64,000 nt of DNA from Roseiarcus sp963835885 (GCA_963835885.1 CAWIHF010000039.1:124001-188000); one strand, 5' to 3'; positions 27,644-37,372 are shown, numbered from the stretch's first letter. Notes: generated by a model from the sequence alone, not told the origin. Numbers and translations are program-made.

Positions 27644-29614
27644 GTGCCGATCATTGCGGATGGCGCTTTCTTCTCGGCCCTGACGCCCTTCATCGTCGTC
27701 TTCGGCTTTTTCCTCATCGTCGGCGCCGTTTGGCCGAAGCCGACGACGGCAAGCCGCCCGGTCGTGATTGCGATCAGCCTCGCGTTCATGGGTCAGTATG
27801 CATGGTGGCGGATCACGGCGACATTGCCCCCGCCGGCCTTGAGCCTCGAGTATGCGATTGCGCTTGGCTTTCTCGTCGCCGAGATGGGTGGCGCGCTCGC
27901 CGCCGCCCTGTCGCTGGTGTTCCTTTGCCGGACGCGAGACCGCTCCGTCGACGCCGATGCGAACGCGCATTGGCTCGAGCGGCAATCCGGCTATCCGCTC
28001 GTTGACGTTCTGATCTGCTCCTACAATGAGGAGCCGACGATTTTGGAGCGAACGATCGTCGGCGCGCAGGCGATGGGCTATCCGAATTTCCGCGTCTGGA
28101 TGCTCGACGACAGCCGACGCGAATGGCTCAAAATCTTGTGCGCGCGGCTCGGCTGTCGATACGTAATGCGGCCCGACAACAGGCACGCCAAGGCCGGCAA
28201 CATCAACCACGCGCTCAGGCTGCTGGCCGCCCTTCCCGATCCTCCCGACTTTGTCTCCATCCTTGATGCGGACTTTGTCCCGACTCCGCGCTTTCTCGGT
28301 CGGGCGATGACGCTTTTCCGCGACCCGACGCTCGGCGTCGTGCAAACGCCGCAGCATTTCGTCAACCCCGACCCCATCCAGATCAACCTCGACGCGACCA
28401 AATTCTGGCCCGACGAGCAGCGCTACTTTTTCGACATCGTCATGCCGGCGAAAGACGCATGGTCGGCCGCATTCTGCTGCGGCACGTCCTCAATCATCCG
28501 CATGCGACCGCTGATGGAGATCGGCGGTTTCCCGACCGACTCGGTGACCGAGGACTACCTCCTGACCTTGCGCCTCAAGGAAAGGGGCTTTTCCACCGCC
28601 TACCTGAACGAGGCGCTGACCTACGGGCTCGCCCCCGAAGGGCTGAAGGAATACATCACCCAGCGGAGCCGCTGGTGTCTCGGCTTCATGCAGATCGCGC
28701 GCGGTCGGAGCGGCCCGCTCTCGACCCGCAGCCCGCTGGCATGGCTCGACCGGCTCTCCCTGGTCGAAGTCTTTCTCAACTGGACCGCCGTCTATGCCTC
28801 GCGAGCCATCGGCCTGACGATTCCGATCGTCTCGCTCGCCTTCGACATCCATCCATTCCAAGCGCCGCTGCGCGACGTCGCGATCCGCTTCCTCCCATAC
28901 TGGCTTTGGAGCGGCCTTGCGATGCACTGGCTATCGAATGGCCGGATCGTGCCGATTCTCTCCGATGTCAGCCAGATCATCGTCATGCCCCAGATCCTCA
29001 GGGCGGCGGTCGCCGGTCTCCTACGCCCTCAGGGACACAAATTCCAGGTGACCGCCAAGGGCGGCGACCGCACCCGTTGGTTCGTCGAATGGGGCGTCAT
29101 GCGCCCCTTCGCCATTCTGATCGGCCTGTCGATCCTGGCGATCGTTTCCGCCTTCTACGTCAACGGAAAGGCGGACACGATCCGTTACTCCGCTCCTGCG
29201 CTCGCCTGGATCTGGTACAATCTGATCGTTCTCATCGTGCTGTGCTTCGTCTGCATCGAGCGCCCGCGCATGCGCGCCGCGGAACGGTTCACGTCCCGCA
29301 ATCTCGTCACCATCAGGCTGCCGGACGGCGAGCGGATCGCGCAACTCGCCGACCTTTCGATCACCGGCGCTCGCGTCTTCGGCAAGGCGCCGCGAAGTCT
29401 CGGGGAAAGGATCGAACTCGAGCTGTCGCACGTCCCCATCGCCGCAACGATCGTCCGCATCGAAGCGGACGCCTTTGCCGTCGCCTTCGCCCGCACGATC
29501 GAGACCCGCATCGCCATGATTCGTCTTTTCTACTCCGGCGACCACCTCAAGCCGCTCGATCACATCAGGATCTTGCGGGTCGGGGCGTCGGTCCTGAGAC
29601 GCGTGCTCGATTGA
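27644..29614 (+). CDS. GT2 processive glycosyltransferase with C-terminal PilZ domain (cellulose-synthase-like)
   Basis: A 656-residue inner-membrane synthase. Two to four N-terminal membrane segments precede a GT-A domain with the full set of processive motifs: DDS at 155-157, DAD at 208-210, TED at 302-304 and QRSRW at 340-344. Several membrane segments follow, then a PilZ domain at about 540-650 with an RPRMR arginine motif at 540-544 and DLSITG at 570-575, the two sites that bind c-di-GMP. Synthesis and export of a beta-glucan or similar polymer, switched on by c-di-GMP, is the expected role. Sugar specificity cannot be read. GTG at 27644 is chosen because GAGGA overlaps the preceding stop; the 37 upstream codons lie inside the previous gene. 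Most similar in plan to BcsA and Alg8. Confidence 0.85.
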   Translation: MPIIADGAFFSALTPFIVVFGFFLIVGAVWPKPTTASRPVVIAISLAFMGQYAWWRITATLPPPALSLEYAIALGFLVAEMGGALAAALSLVFLCRTRDRSVDADANAHWLERQSGYPLVDVLICSYNEEPTILERTIVGAQAMGYPNFRVWMLDDSRREWLKILCARLGCRYVMRPDNRHAKAGNINHALRLLAALPDPPDFVSILDADFVPTPRFLGRAMTLFRDPTLGVVQTPQHFVNPDPIQINLDATKFWPDEQRYFFDIVMPAKDAWSAAFCCGTSSIIRMRPLMEIGGFPTDSVTEDYLLTLRLKERGFSTAYLNEALTYGLAPEGLKEYITQRSRWCLGFMQIARGRSGPLSTRSPLAWLDRLSLVEVFLNWTAVYASRAIGLTIPIVSLAFDIHPFQAPLRDVAIRFLPYWLWSGLAMHWLSNGRIVPILSDVSQIIVMPQILRAAVAGLLRPQGHKFQVTAKGGDRTRWFVEWGVMRPFAILIGLSILAIVSAFYVNGKADTIRYSAPALAWIWYNLIVLIVLCFVCIERPRMRAAERFTSRNLVTIRLPDGERIAQLADLSITGARVFGKAPRSLGERIELELSHVPIAATIVRIEADAFAVAFARTIETRIAMIRLFYSGDHLKPLDHIRILRVGASVLRRVLD

Positions 29615-29748
29615 TCGGCGAACTTCGCCTGAGGGCCAGGCGTTCGTGGCGCAACGCCGACGCGGCAGGTCCTGTCAGCCTCGCTCATCGTTCATGCTGT
29701 CGGTTTTACGGGGCGATCATCCATTTCGCCCAGCGTCCGTCGAGCCCG

Positions 29749-31098
29749 ATGAAATTATCATTGCGATTGCCTCCGTGGGTTTGGCCACTCCTCTCAGGCG
29801 TGTTGGCGTCGCTCATTTACGGGCTTCAGCACCGAACGGGCATCAATCTCAACGCAGACGGATGGGCCTACTGGCAAGGGGCGCAATCGATCGCAGACGG
29901 TTTGGGGTATCGATATTTCTCGGGAGGCCCCATCGTCGCATGGCCGCCCCTGTACAGCCTTTATTTGTCAAGCTGGATTAAATTGTGCGGATCGGAAGCC
30001 ATCGTCCTAAACCTCGCAAACATTGTCTTGATATTTATGCAAGGCATCTTATGGACTTTTGTATATTATTTCCTCTTCTCAGCCGACCCCAAACGTACCG
30101 CAATCCCATTTGTCGCAATGTACGTCGCGCTCACAATTGCGCTCTATGAGAAGTCGGTCCTTGCGCACAACCTTTTTTATACAATATTGCCGCTGTTCAT
30201 TGTAGCGAGTTGGAGAGGAATCAGCGAATACGGTCGATCTGGACTATACTACACAGGGGTGACTTGCTGATTTGGAATCGCATTGGTGGAAAGCCATATT
30301 TCCGGCCTCGCATATGTTGCCGCGGCGGCATTCTTATTTGCCATTTTTCCGCTGAACTCCGGACGGAACCGGGCCGTTGAGGCGTTCCCGGTTTTGGCGA
30401 TTTCGTTGACCGCATGGATCCTCACCGCCTGGTGGCTGGGTCAGATCGGCGGACATCCCATCGAAGGGGGACGATTTTCGTTCGTTGAAACCCTATTGCA
30501 GATGTCTGGCGGAATTGGCTCCTTTGTCCTGCCCTCACTCGGGCAGGCATTCGGGTTGATGGTTTGGATCGCTATTTTTGGAGCGTTGTTATGGCCCTCG
30601 TCCAAGGCGCACTTAAATCCGGCGTTTTTCGTATTTTTATTTTCTCTCATCTCGCTTTCATTGCTTGCGCTCGCGTTTACCATCACCTGGTTGAACGGCC
30701 TTGTCAGCGAATCACGCCATTTGCTGATCGTCCCCTTGCTGGTCATCCCGGTTCTCGTCGGGGGTCTTCTGTCCTCAGATGCCCGCATCATAAAAACTGC
30801 GGCTCTCATGGTATTTTTGGCGCCGATACCCAGAACTCTGATTTTGAATGATTCGGTCGCCTCGGGCGATTTTGTCCCGGTTTTTGCTTCGATCAGCCCT
30901 CTTCCCCGATATGGCAAGACGATCACCGTCAACGGAAAAACACTAATCGGACCGATTCCGTGGGAAGAACCGGAGGGCGGATATTCATCATCCGGCGCTC
31001 CCCGATGGGGATCTTCTCAAGCGGGCGTCCGTTCGTCCTCGATCATACCCAACCCGGGCGACCCTTTCGTCAACGCGCGAAATCCCATGCGAGATTGA
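29749..31098 (+). pseudogene. Multi-spanning membrane protein, GT39/GT87-like, split by in-frame TGA
   Basis: One reading frame of 449 codons with a single TGA at 30268-30270. Both sides are membrane protein: LPPWVWPLLSGVLASLIYGL, GINLNADGWAYWQGAQSIAD and YFSGGPIVAWPPLYSLYLS before it; HISGLAYVAAAAFLFAIFPL, SFVLPSLGQAFGLMVWIAIF and ESRHLLIVPLLVIPVLVGGL after it. An acidic D-G pair in the first loop and repeated hydrophobic spans recall polyprenyl-phosphate-dependent glycosyltransferases, but no family is certain. The gene is visibly AT-richer than its neighbours, a sign of horizontal transfer. It follows the polysaccharide synthase on the same strand. The stop may be a point mutation or an error; removing it makes a normal-length protein. 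Confidence 0.6.
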
Positions 31099-31309
31099 GC
31101 CCAAGCGATGGAGCGGATGAATGGCTCCTCGCATTCGAACACTACCTCGAAGCCTTTCCCTTCCGCTGGGGGCGTCCTCGAACCGAGCTTACGGGCCAAG
31201 GTCCCGCCGATTCCGGTGTCCTAGGCAATATTTTGCATTGTCATGGCCTTCTCGATATGAACATTAGTCTCCAAGTGACTCATGTTTGAACATTCTCGCG
31301 GGGCCTGCC

Positions 31310-31581
31310 ATGGGTTTCGAGGAACTTCGGCTGATCTTGTGTGGCCGCTGCAAGATTCCCGTCGAGGTTTCAGTCTCGTCGTGCCACGAGACAAGGGTTT
31401 GTTGCCCGACCTGCGGCCAGAGCGACACGCTGGAAGACGCCAAGCGCGAGGCCGCCCAACACGCCGCGCACAGGCTCCTGTCACATATGCTCAGCGGCTT
31501 GAGGACGAACGACCGCCGGAGCTCTATTTTCGCTTTGTTGAAGGTCTCAGCCGCGAGTTGGAGCGCCGCAGCCTGGCCTAA
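31310..31581 (+). pseudogene. Small zinc-ribbon-like hypothetical protein (one frame break)
   Basis: A short protein with two CxxC knuckles, CGRCKIPVEV and CCPTCGQSD, spaced as in a zinc ribbon, then a helical segment EDAKREAAQHAAHRLLSHML. After MLS the protein-like sequence continues in another frame as LEDERPPELYFRFVEGLSRE. One missing base near 31495 joins them, giving about 90 residues. The ATG at 31310 was chosen because homology-like sequence starts there. Function unknown; nucleic-acid binding is possible. It sits between the low-GC membrane gene and the hisD block. Confidence 0.4.
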
Positions 31582-31807
31582 CTGAAGTAACATTGCAGAA
31601 TCGGGCTCGCGTGCCCAAGTGCAAGTCCGAGCGGAGCTCCCAGTTAGCCCCGAGATCGGGAACGCACTCCGCTTGGCCCCGTAACGCCGACGTCCTCGCC
31701 AATGGCGCCGATGCGAGATATTCGCACACCTTGGTCCAGCCCGCTGTCAGCTTCCTCGCCGGGTCGGCGTTATCGTCGCACCAATTCTGCGTTTCGCCCT
31801 CGCTCAT
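31547..31807 (-). CDS. Hypothetical small protein after UPF0262 (weak)
   Basis: An 86-codon frame whose ATG overlaps the UPF0262 stop (ATGA), an arrangement that suggests coupling. It begins MSEGETQNWCDDNADPARKL and resembles no family I know. In many relatives the gene here is a low-molecular-weight phosphatase; this is not one. The end overlaps the convergent zinc-ribbon gene. It could be a chance frame. Confidence 0.25.
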   Translation of the reverse strand: MSEGETQNWCDDNADPARKLTAGWTKVCEYLASAPLARTSALRGQAECVPDLGANWELRSDLHLGTRARFCNVTSVRPGCGAPTRG

Positions 31808-32292
31808 CCCTTCCAGCGCAGGGTCGAGACGAGCGTAAAGAGCCGACGCGCCGTGCCTTGATCGATGTTCACTTTTTCCGCCAGACGCTGCGCCATCATT
31901 TCCGCCCCTTCGTTGTGGAGCTTGGTGCGCTCGCTATCGATCGCCTCGATTTGTCGCGGACTCGCAGTCCGGATGGCGGAGTAGTAGGTGTCGCAGACCA
32001 TGAAATAGTCTTTGAGCAGCGGACGGAACGGAGTCATCGAAACCACGATCGAGAGCGCCTGCTCGCCGTCCGAGGTTCGCACGTCGAAAGTCAGCTTTGA
32101 TTCCTCCTGCGATACCGTCATTGTATATGGGCCGTCATCGCGACCGGGGATTCCGAACGAGTTCTCCTCGACAAGATCGAAAATCGCCACCGTCCGCTCG
32201 TGATCGACGTCGATCGCGCCGCGCGGGATCGTCTCCTCGTCGAGAAAGACCTCCGAGAGGCGATCACGCTTCTCTGCCGACTCGGCGCTCAC
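31804..32292 (-). CDS. UPF0262 family protein
   Basis: A 162-residue member of UPF0262, a family of unknown function found next to hisD in alphaproteobacteria. Recognisable stretches are DVDHERTVAIFDLVEENSF, TMTVSQEESKLTFDVRTSDG, FRPLLKDYFMVCDTYYSAIR and ARRLFTLVSTLRW. The GTG at 32292 overlaps the hisD stop (GTGA); the frame is open for 41 more codons inside hisD, but these are arginine-rich shadow sequence. Gene order hisD then UPF0262 is conserved in the group, which supports the call. Confidence 0.88.
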   Translation of the reverse strand: MSAESAEKRDRLSEVFLDEETIPRGAIDVDHERTVAIFDLVEENSFGIPGRDDGPYTMTVSQEESKLTFDVRTSDGEQALSIVVSMTPFRPLLKDYFMVCDTYYSAIRTASPRQIEAIDSERTKLHNEGAEMMAQRLAEKVNIDQGTARRLFTLVSTLRWKG

Positions 32293-33600
32293 GGCCGCCT
32301 CGCCGGCTCCGCCGCGAGGCGAAGCGCCACCGAGCGGGCGTGCGCCTCGAGCGCCTCGGCTTCGCCGAGCGTCACCGCGGCTGGCCCGAGGGCGGCGAGC
32401 GATCGCGCGTCGCATTTGAGCAGCGAGGTGCGCTTCATGAAATCGAGCACTCCGAGCCCCGACGAGAAACGCGCCGAACGCCCAGTCGGCAATACGTGAT
32501 TGGAGCCCCCGACGTAATCGCCGATCGCCTCCGGCGTATGCGATCCAAGGAAGATTGCGCCGGCGTTGCCGATCTTAACGGCGAGCGCCTCCGGGTCGCG
32601 GGTCATAACCTCGAGGTGCTCCGGGGCTAGACGCTCGACGAGCGGTAGGGCAGCCTGCAATGACGGGCAAAGGATAATCGCGCCATAGTCTCGCCAGCTC
32701 GCGCCAGCGATCCCTTTGCGCGGCAAAGTGGCGAGCTGACGCTCCACCTCGCCCGCTGCTGCGCGGGCGAGGCCGCCGTCATCGGTGATGAGGATCGACT
32801 GGGCCGCCTCGTCATGCTCGGCCTGAGCAAGGAGATCGGCCGCCACGAAGCTCGGGTCGGCGCTCGAATCGGCGAGGATGACGATCTCTGAGGGCCCCGC
32901 GATCATGTCGATGCCGACGACGCCGAACACCCGCCGCTTCGCCGCCGCGACATAAGCGTTGCCGGGTCCGACAACCTTGTCGACCGGCGCGATGGTCTGC
33001 GTTCCGTAGGCGAGCGCGGCGACCGCCTGCGCGCCGCCGACCCGATAGATCTCGTCGACGCCGACGATGCGGGCTGCCGCCAGCACCAGAGGATTGATGC
33101 GCCCGTCCGGAGTTGGCACGACCATCGCCAGCCGGCGGCAGCCCGCCACCTTGGCCGGTATGGCGTTCATGAGGACTGACGAAGGATAGCTTGCGGCCCC
33201 GCCCGGAACATAGAGGCCGACCGCTTCGATCGGCCGCCAGCGCCACCCGAGCTCGACCCCGAGCGAGTCGGTGAACCGCAGATCGGTTGGCTTCTGGCGC
33301 TCGTGATAGGCCGTCACCCGCGCGCGCGCGAATTCGAGCGCCTCGAGAGCCCTCGGCTCGCAGGCTGCAACTCCGGCCTCGATCTCGGCGGAGCCGATCG
33401 CGAAGTCCCTTGGCGCTGAGGTTGACGCGGTCGAACCGAAGCGAGAATTCCGCGAGCGCCTCGTCGCCGCGGGCGCGCACGTCCGCGATGATGGCGGCGA
33501 CCGTAGCGTCGACATCGGCAGCGGACTCGCGCTTGGCGTTGAGCAGCGCCTCGAAGCGGCTTTCGAAATCCGACGAACCCATGTCAAGTTCAATCGCCAT
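32289..33600 (-). pseudogene. hisD: Histidinol dehydrogenase (one frame break)
   Basis: NAD-dependent zinc enzyme for the last two steps of histidine synthesis. The N-terminus MAIELDMGSSDFESRFEALL runs to VNLSAK, where one extra G in GGG at 33407-33409 breaks the frame; the remainder is intact in the next frame: GLYVPGGAASYPSSVLMNAI, IAGPSEIVILADSSADPSFV, the zinc-site LAQAEHDEAAQ, RLAPEHLEVMT and GSNHVLPTGRSARFSSGLGV. Repair gives 436 residues, the standard length. DUF2948 and murA are upstream on the same strand, UPF0262 overlaps downstream. Loss of HisD would make the cell a histidine auxotroph, so a sequence error is more likely. Confidence 0.9.
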
Positions 33601-33621
33601 CGAGATTCTCCAGCGCGTCCG

Positions 33622-34077
33622 TCAGACCGCCGAGGCTTGTGTCAGCACGTGTCCGGGGCATTGCTCGGCAGGCACGCGCTGTCCCATATCGCAAAGCTCG
33701 ACCTCCACACATTCGACGTCGAGCCGCACCAGCGCGCCGTCAGCGAAGGCCAGAAGGATCATGCCCGCGGGCGGATCGGTCTTCTCAAAGGTGACCGCGA
33801 GCAGGTTGAGCGGCGCGTTCCCGTCCTTATCACCAAGACCGAGATGCGAGACCTTCAGCACCCGGTCGAAACGCAGCACGCTCGCGACGCGCTCAGCGGG
33901 GCCGGTCTTGGCGCCGACCCAGTCATAGCGCATGCCGCCGAGTACGAAGCGGCGCTGCTTCGGCAGCCAGACCATGTCGGAACGCCTGAGGCAGGTGTTT
34001 TGAGCGTGCGCCGAGATGACGCCGAGCCCTTCGCGATCGAGCGCGAGAAGTTTGAGTCTTTGTTCGCCGGACGCCAC
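33622..34077 (-). CDS. DUF2948 family protein
   Basis: A 151-residue protein matching DUF2948, an alphaproteobacterial family of unknown function usually placed between murA and hisD. Typical stretches are LKLLALDREGLGVISAHAQN, RFVLGGMRYDW and LRFDRVLKVSHLGLG, ending with a predicted beta-rich segment LLAFADGALVRLDVECVEVE and LCDMG. No catalytic residues are evident. It starts four bases after the murA stop, so it is likely co-transcribed with it. Confidence 0.88.
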   Translation of the reverse strand: MASGEQRLKLLALDREGLGVISAHAQNTCLRRSDMVWLPKQRRFVLGGMRYDWVGAKTGPAERVASVLRFDRVLKVSHLGLGDKDGNAPLNLLAVTFEKTDPPAGMILLAFADGALVRLDVECVEVELCDMGQRVPAEQCPGHVLTQASAV

Positions 34078-34081
34078 CGCG

Positions 34082-35371
34082 TCAGCCTACGATCCGGGTA
34101 ATGTCGGCGCCGCAGGCGCCGAGCTTCTCTTCCAGTCGCTCGAAGCCGCGGTCCAGGTGATAGACGCGATTGACGATGGTCTCGCCTTCCGCCGCGAGGC
34201 CCGCGATCACGAGAGATACCGAGGCGCGCAAGTCGGTCGCCATGACAGGCGCTCCGCGCAGCCGATCCACGCCCTCGACGATCGCCGTATCGCCTTCGAG
34301 CTTGATGTGCGCGCCGAGCCTCGCCAACTCCTGAACATGCATAAATCGGTTCTCGAAGATCGTTTCGGTGATGCGGGACGTTCCGCCCGCGCGCGTCATC
34401 AGCGCCATGAACTGCGCCTGCAGATCGGTCGGGAAGCCGGGGAAGGGCGCGGTCGCAATGTCGACCGCGTCGATTCCCGCTCCGTTGCGCCGCACGCGCA
34501 CGCCGCGATTGTCGCTCGTGACCATGGCGCCGCTTTTCTCCAGCGCCTCGAGAGGCCTTTGAAGGAGGTCTTCGCTGACGCCCTCAAGAAGGATGTCGCC
34601 GCCGGTCATCGCGACTGCGGTGGCATAGGTCCCGGCCTCAATACGGTCGGGGAGAACACGATGGTGCGCCCCGTTCAGACGCGGAACACCGTGGATCTCG
34701 ATCTTGGATGTGCCGGCGCCACGGATGCGCGCGCCCATCTTGTTGAGGCAGTCGGCAAGGTCGACCACTTCCGGCTCTCTGGCCGCATTGGAGATGAGCG
34801 TCGCGCCCTGCGCGGTCGACGCCGCGATCAAAGCCACGTGGGTGCCGCCAACCGTCACCTTCGGAAACTCGATTTCCGCTCCGACCAGACCCTTCGGCGC
34901 CCTGGCGACGGCGTAGCCGGCGTCGATTTCGATGTTTGCGCCAAGCTTCTCCAGCGCCATCAGGAGGAGGTCGACCGGCCGGGTGCCGATCGCGCAGCCG
35001 CCCGGCAGCGACACGCGCGCCTCTCCCATGCGTGCCAGCAGCGGCGCGATGACCCAAAAGCTCGCCCGCATGCGGGAGACGAGCTCATAGGGCGCCGTCG
35101 TGTCGACGATCGTCCGAGCTCTGAGGTGGGCGGTCTGTCCAGAGGCAGGTTCCTCGCCGGCGCGTTTGCCGTCGATCGAGTAGTCGACGCCATGATTGCC
35201 AAGAATGCGCGCGAGCTGGTTGACGTCGGCGAGGCGCGGCAGGTTCTCCAGCGTCAGGGTCTGGTCGGTCATGAGGGAGGCGATCATCAGCGGCAGCGCG
35301 GCGTTCTTCGCGCCCGAAATGGCGATCACGCCGTTGAGCTTGCCGCCGCCGCGAATTTGAATGCGATCCAT
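34082..35371 (-). CDS. murA: UDP-N-acetylglucosamine 1-carboxyvinyltransferase
   Basis: A 429-residue MurA, which adds enolpyruvate from PEP to UDP-GlcNAc in the first committed step of peptidoglycan synthesis. The substrate loop ISGAKNAALP and the catalytic cysteine in LPGGCAIGTRPVD (Cys126, the fosfomycin target) are present. PDRIEAGTYATAVAMTGGDI and FPTDLQAQFMALMTRA are further signatures. The sixfold inside-out barrel repeats are all in one intact frame. Fosfomycin sensitivity would be expected because Cys is retained. Confidence 0.96.
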   Translation of the reverse strand: MDRIQIRGGGKLNGVIAISGAKNAALPLMIASLMTDQTLTLENLPRLADVNQLARILGNHGVDYSIDGKRAGEEPASGQTAHLRARTIVDTTAPYELVSRMRASFWVIAPLLARMGEARVSLPGGCAIGTRPVDLLLMALEKLGANIEIDAGYAVARAPKGLVGAEIEFPKVTVGGTHVALIAASTAQGATLISNAAREPEVVDLADCLNKMGARIRGAGTSKIEIHGVPRLNGAHHRVLPDRIEAGTYATAVAMTGGDILLEGVSEDLLQRPLEALEKSGAMVTSDNRGVRVRRNGAGIDAVDIATAPFPGFPTDLQAQFMALMTRAGGTSRITETIFENRFMHVQELARLGAHIKLEGDTAIVEGVDRLRGAPVMATDLRASVSLVIAGLAAEGETIVNRVYHLDRGFERLEEKLGACGADITRIVG

Positions 35372-35410
35372 TCCCCTTGTCCCTCCGAATCACCAAAAAA
35401 TAGACGCGGG

Positions 35411-35599
35411 TCACCCTTTCAGATCGGGAGACGGCGTTTTTCCATCTTCGGCCGGCCGCTCCTCGGCTCCGGCCGGCCGGTTTTCAGCAACGCGCAACCG
35501 CTGCTGCGTCTTGCGCCGCTTCAGATTCTCCCGAAGGGAGGTGACGAGATGCTCCCGCCGCTTGTCCCGCTTGGCGCTTCCGCCGTCGTCGTGGCTCAT
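35411..35599 (-). CDS. Small basic conserved protein upstream of murA
   Basis: A 62-residue lysine- and arginine-rich protein (SAKRDKRREHLVTSLRENLK, then RRKTQQRLR). Short basic proteins with this L-R-x-NL-K/R-R-K core occur just before murA in many relatives and are of unknown function. ATG at 35599 has GAAGGA upstream; a longer frame to 35698 has no homology. Possibly nucleic-acid binding or ribosome-associated, which is a guess from charge. Confidence 0.6.
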   Translation of the reverse strand: MSHDDGGSAKRDKRREHLVTSLRENLKRRKTQQRLRVAENRPAGAEERPAEDGKTPSPDLKG

Positions 35600-35701
35600 G
35601 TCGTTCCTTCGGCGACCTTTAAGCAACTTGCGGCGCTTGATAGGGCCAAGCAGGTAAGTCGAGCAAGCCCAAATGGGCAAAATGGATTGCTCCTTCAACC
35701 G

Positions 35702-37372
35702 TCATCCGGCCTTCTCGATCAGGCTCATGGCGGCTGCGCGCGCCTCGCGGGTGATCTCCGCGCCCGCCAGCATTCGAGCGATTTCCTCGCGCCGCTCGCC
35801 TGCCTCCAGACGCGAGACGCTGGTGACCATGCGATCGCCGTCGCTGACGTCGTTTTTCTCAATCCGGTAATGGTTCTGCGCGCGCGCGGCGACCTGCGGC
35901 GCGTGAGTGACCGCCAGCACCTGCGCCCGCTGTGACAGCCGGGCCAGTCGTTGGCCCACGGCGTCCGCGACCGCGCCGCCTACGCCAGCGTCGATCTCGT
36001 CGAAGACGAGGGTCGGCGCGGTGCCGCGCTCGGCAAGGCAGACTTTGATGGCGAGGAGAAAGCGCGACAGTTCGCCGCCGGAGGCCACTTTCATCAGCGG
36101 TCCCAGCCGAGAACCAGGATTGGTCCGGACGAGGAACTCAGCTCGATCGTAGCCGCTCGCCGATATGAGCGTCCTGTCGCAGCGCAAGTCGACTCGGAAC
36201 TCCGCCTTATCGAGCTTGAGGGGCGGCAGTTCAGCCGTGACCGCCCCTTCGAGAGCCCTGGCGCTGCGCTCGCGCTCAGCGCTCAGCGCGCCGGCGGCCT
36301 GGTGATAGGCGGCGCGCGCCTCCGCAACTGCGGCGCCGAGCTTGGCCACCTCCTCGAGGCCGGCGTCGAGCGCAGCAAGGTCATCGGAGAATTTTTGCGC
36401 AATCGCCGGCAGGCTATCGATCGGGCTGCCGTACTTGCGTCCCATCGCCCTCAGCGCAAACAGACGCTCCTCGCAGCGTTCCAGCTCGTAAGGATCGAAC
36501 TCGCAAGCCTCGAGCCCCTTCTCGACAGCGCGGGAAGCGCTTTCAAGCGCTTCGATTGCCTCGTCGAGCGCCTTAGCGCTGGGCTCAATGAGACCTGGCG
36601 CCTGTTGCATGCGGCGCTGCAGCCGGCGCGAAACGGACACAAGCGCCGGCAAAAGACCGGTCTCCCCGGTCAGGTGATCGCGCGCATCGCGGATGTCGGC
36701 TGCGACCTTTTCTCCCTGCATCATCGCTTGTCGACGAACCGCCAAGGCCTCTTCTTCGCCCGGCTGCACATCGAGGCGGGAAAGCTCTTCAAAGGCGTGA
36801 CGCGCGAAATCCGCATCGAACTCAGCCGCCGTGAGCCGCGAACGTTCGGACTCAAGCGCCCGCTCGGTGTCGCGTAAGGTGGCGAAAGCGTTGCGGGTCG
36901 CCTCGCCGAGGCGGTCCAGATTGCCGTAGGCGTCGATCAGCGCCCGATAAGTCGTGGCGTCGGTCAACGCGCGCTCGTCGTGTTGGCCGTGGATTTCCAC
37001 CAGCGCGACGGCGAGCATGCGCAAGACCTGCGCGCTGACGCTCTGGTCGTTGACATAGGCGCGGGTGCGTCCGTCGGCGAGCTGGACTCGCCGGAGGATA
37101 AGCTCATCGCCGATTTCGATGTCCTGCCCCTCGAGCATCGCCCGCACGGCCTGTCCCGAGGGCAACTCGAACACCGCCGTCACCTGGCCTTGGCTCTGAC
37201 CGTGGCGGACGAGCCCGCCGTCACCACGCGCGCCAAGCGCCAGCGAAAGCGCGTCCAGAAGGATTGATTTACCGGCCCCTGTCTCCCCGGTGAGGATCGT
37301 CAGGCCCGCCGAGAACTCAAGATCAAGCTGGTCGATCAGCACCACGTCGCGGATGGACAAACGCGCGAGCAT
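35702..37372 (-). CDS. recN: DNA repair protein RecN
   Basis: A 556-residue SMC-like ATPase that holds and processes double-strand break ends. Walker A GETGAGKS at 29-36; the middle is coiled coil (LRDTERALESERSRLTAAEF); the C-terminal half holds the signature LMKVASGGELSRFLLAIKV and Walker B TLVFDEIDAGVGG, followed by VLAVTHAPQVAARAQNHYRI. The frame is intact. bamD is 13 bases upstream on the same strand, an arrangement conserved in alphaproteobacteria. No convincing SOS box directly precedes bamD-recN. Confidence 0.95.
   Translation of the reverse strand: MLARLSIRDVVLIDQLDLEFSAGLTILTGETGAGKSILLDALSLALGARGDGGLVRHGQSQGQVTAVFELPSGQAVRAMLEGQDIEIGDELILRRVQLADGRTRAYVNDQSVSAQVLRMLAVALVEIHGQHDERALTDATTYRALIDAYGNLDRLGEATRNAFATLRDTERALESERSRLTAAEFDADFARHAFEELSRLDVQPGEEEALAVRRQAMMQGEKVAADIRDARDHLTGETGLLPALVSVSRRLQRRMQQAPGLIEPSAKALDEAIEALESASRAVEKGLEACEFDPYELERCEERLFALRAMGRKYGSPIDSLPAIAQKFSDDLAALDAGLEEVAKLGAAVAEARAAYHQAAGALSAERERSARALEGAVTAELPPLKLDKAEFRVDLRCDRTLISASGYDRAEFLVRTNPGSRLGPLMKVASGGELSRFLLAIKVCLAERGTAPTLVFDEIDAGVGGAVADAVGQRLARLSQRAQVLAVTHAPQVAARAQNHYRIEKNDVSDGDRMVTSVSRLEAGERREEIARMLAGAEITREARAAAMSLIEKAG

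Noticed and set aside
30268..30270. TGA as a selenocysteine codon.
   Set aside because: No SECIS-like stem-loop was recognised just downstream, and the position is in a membrane segment boundary without a redox motif.
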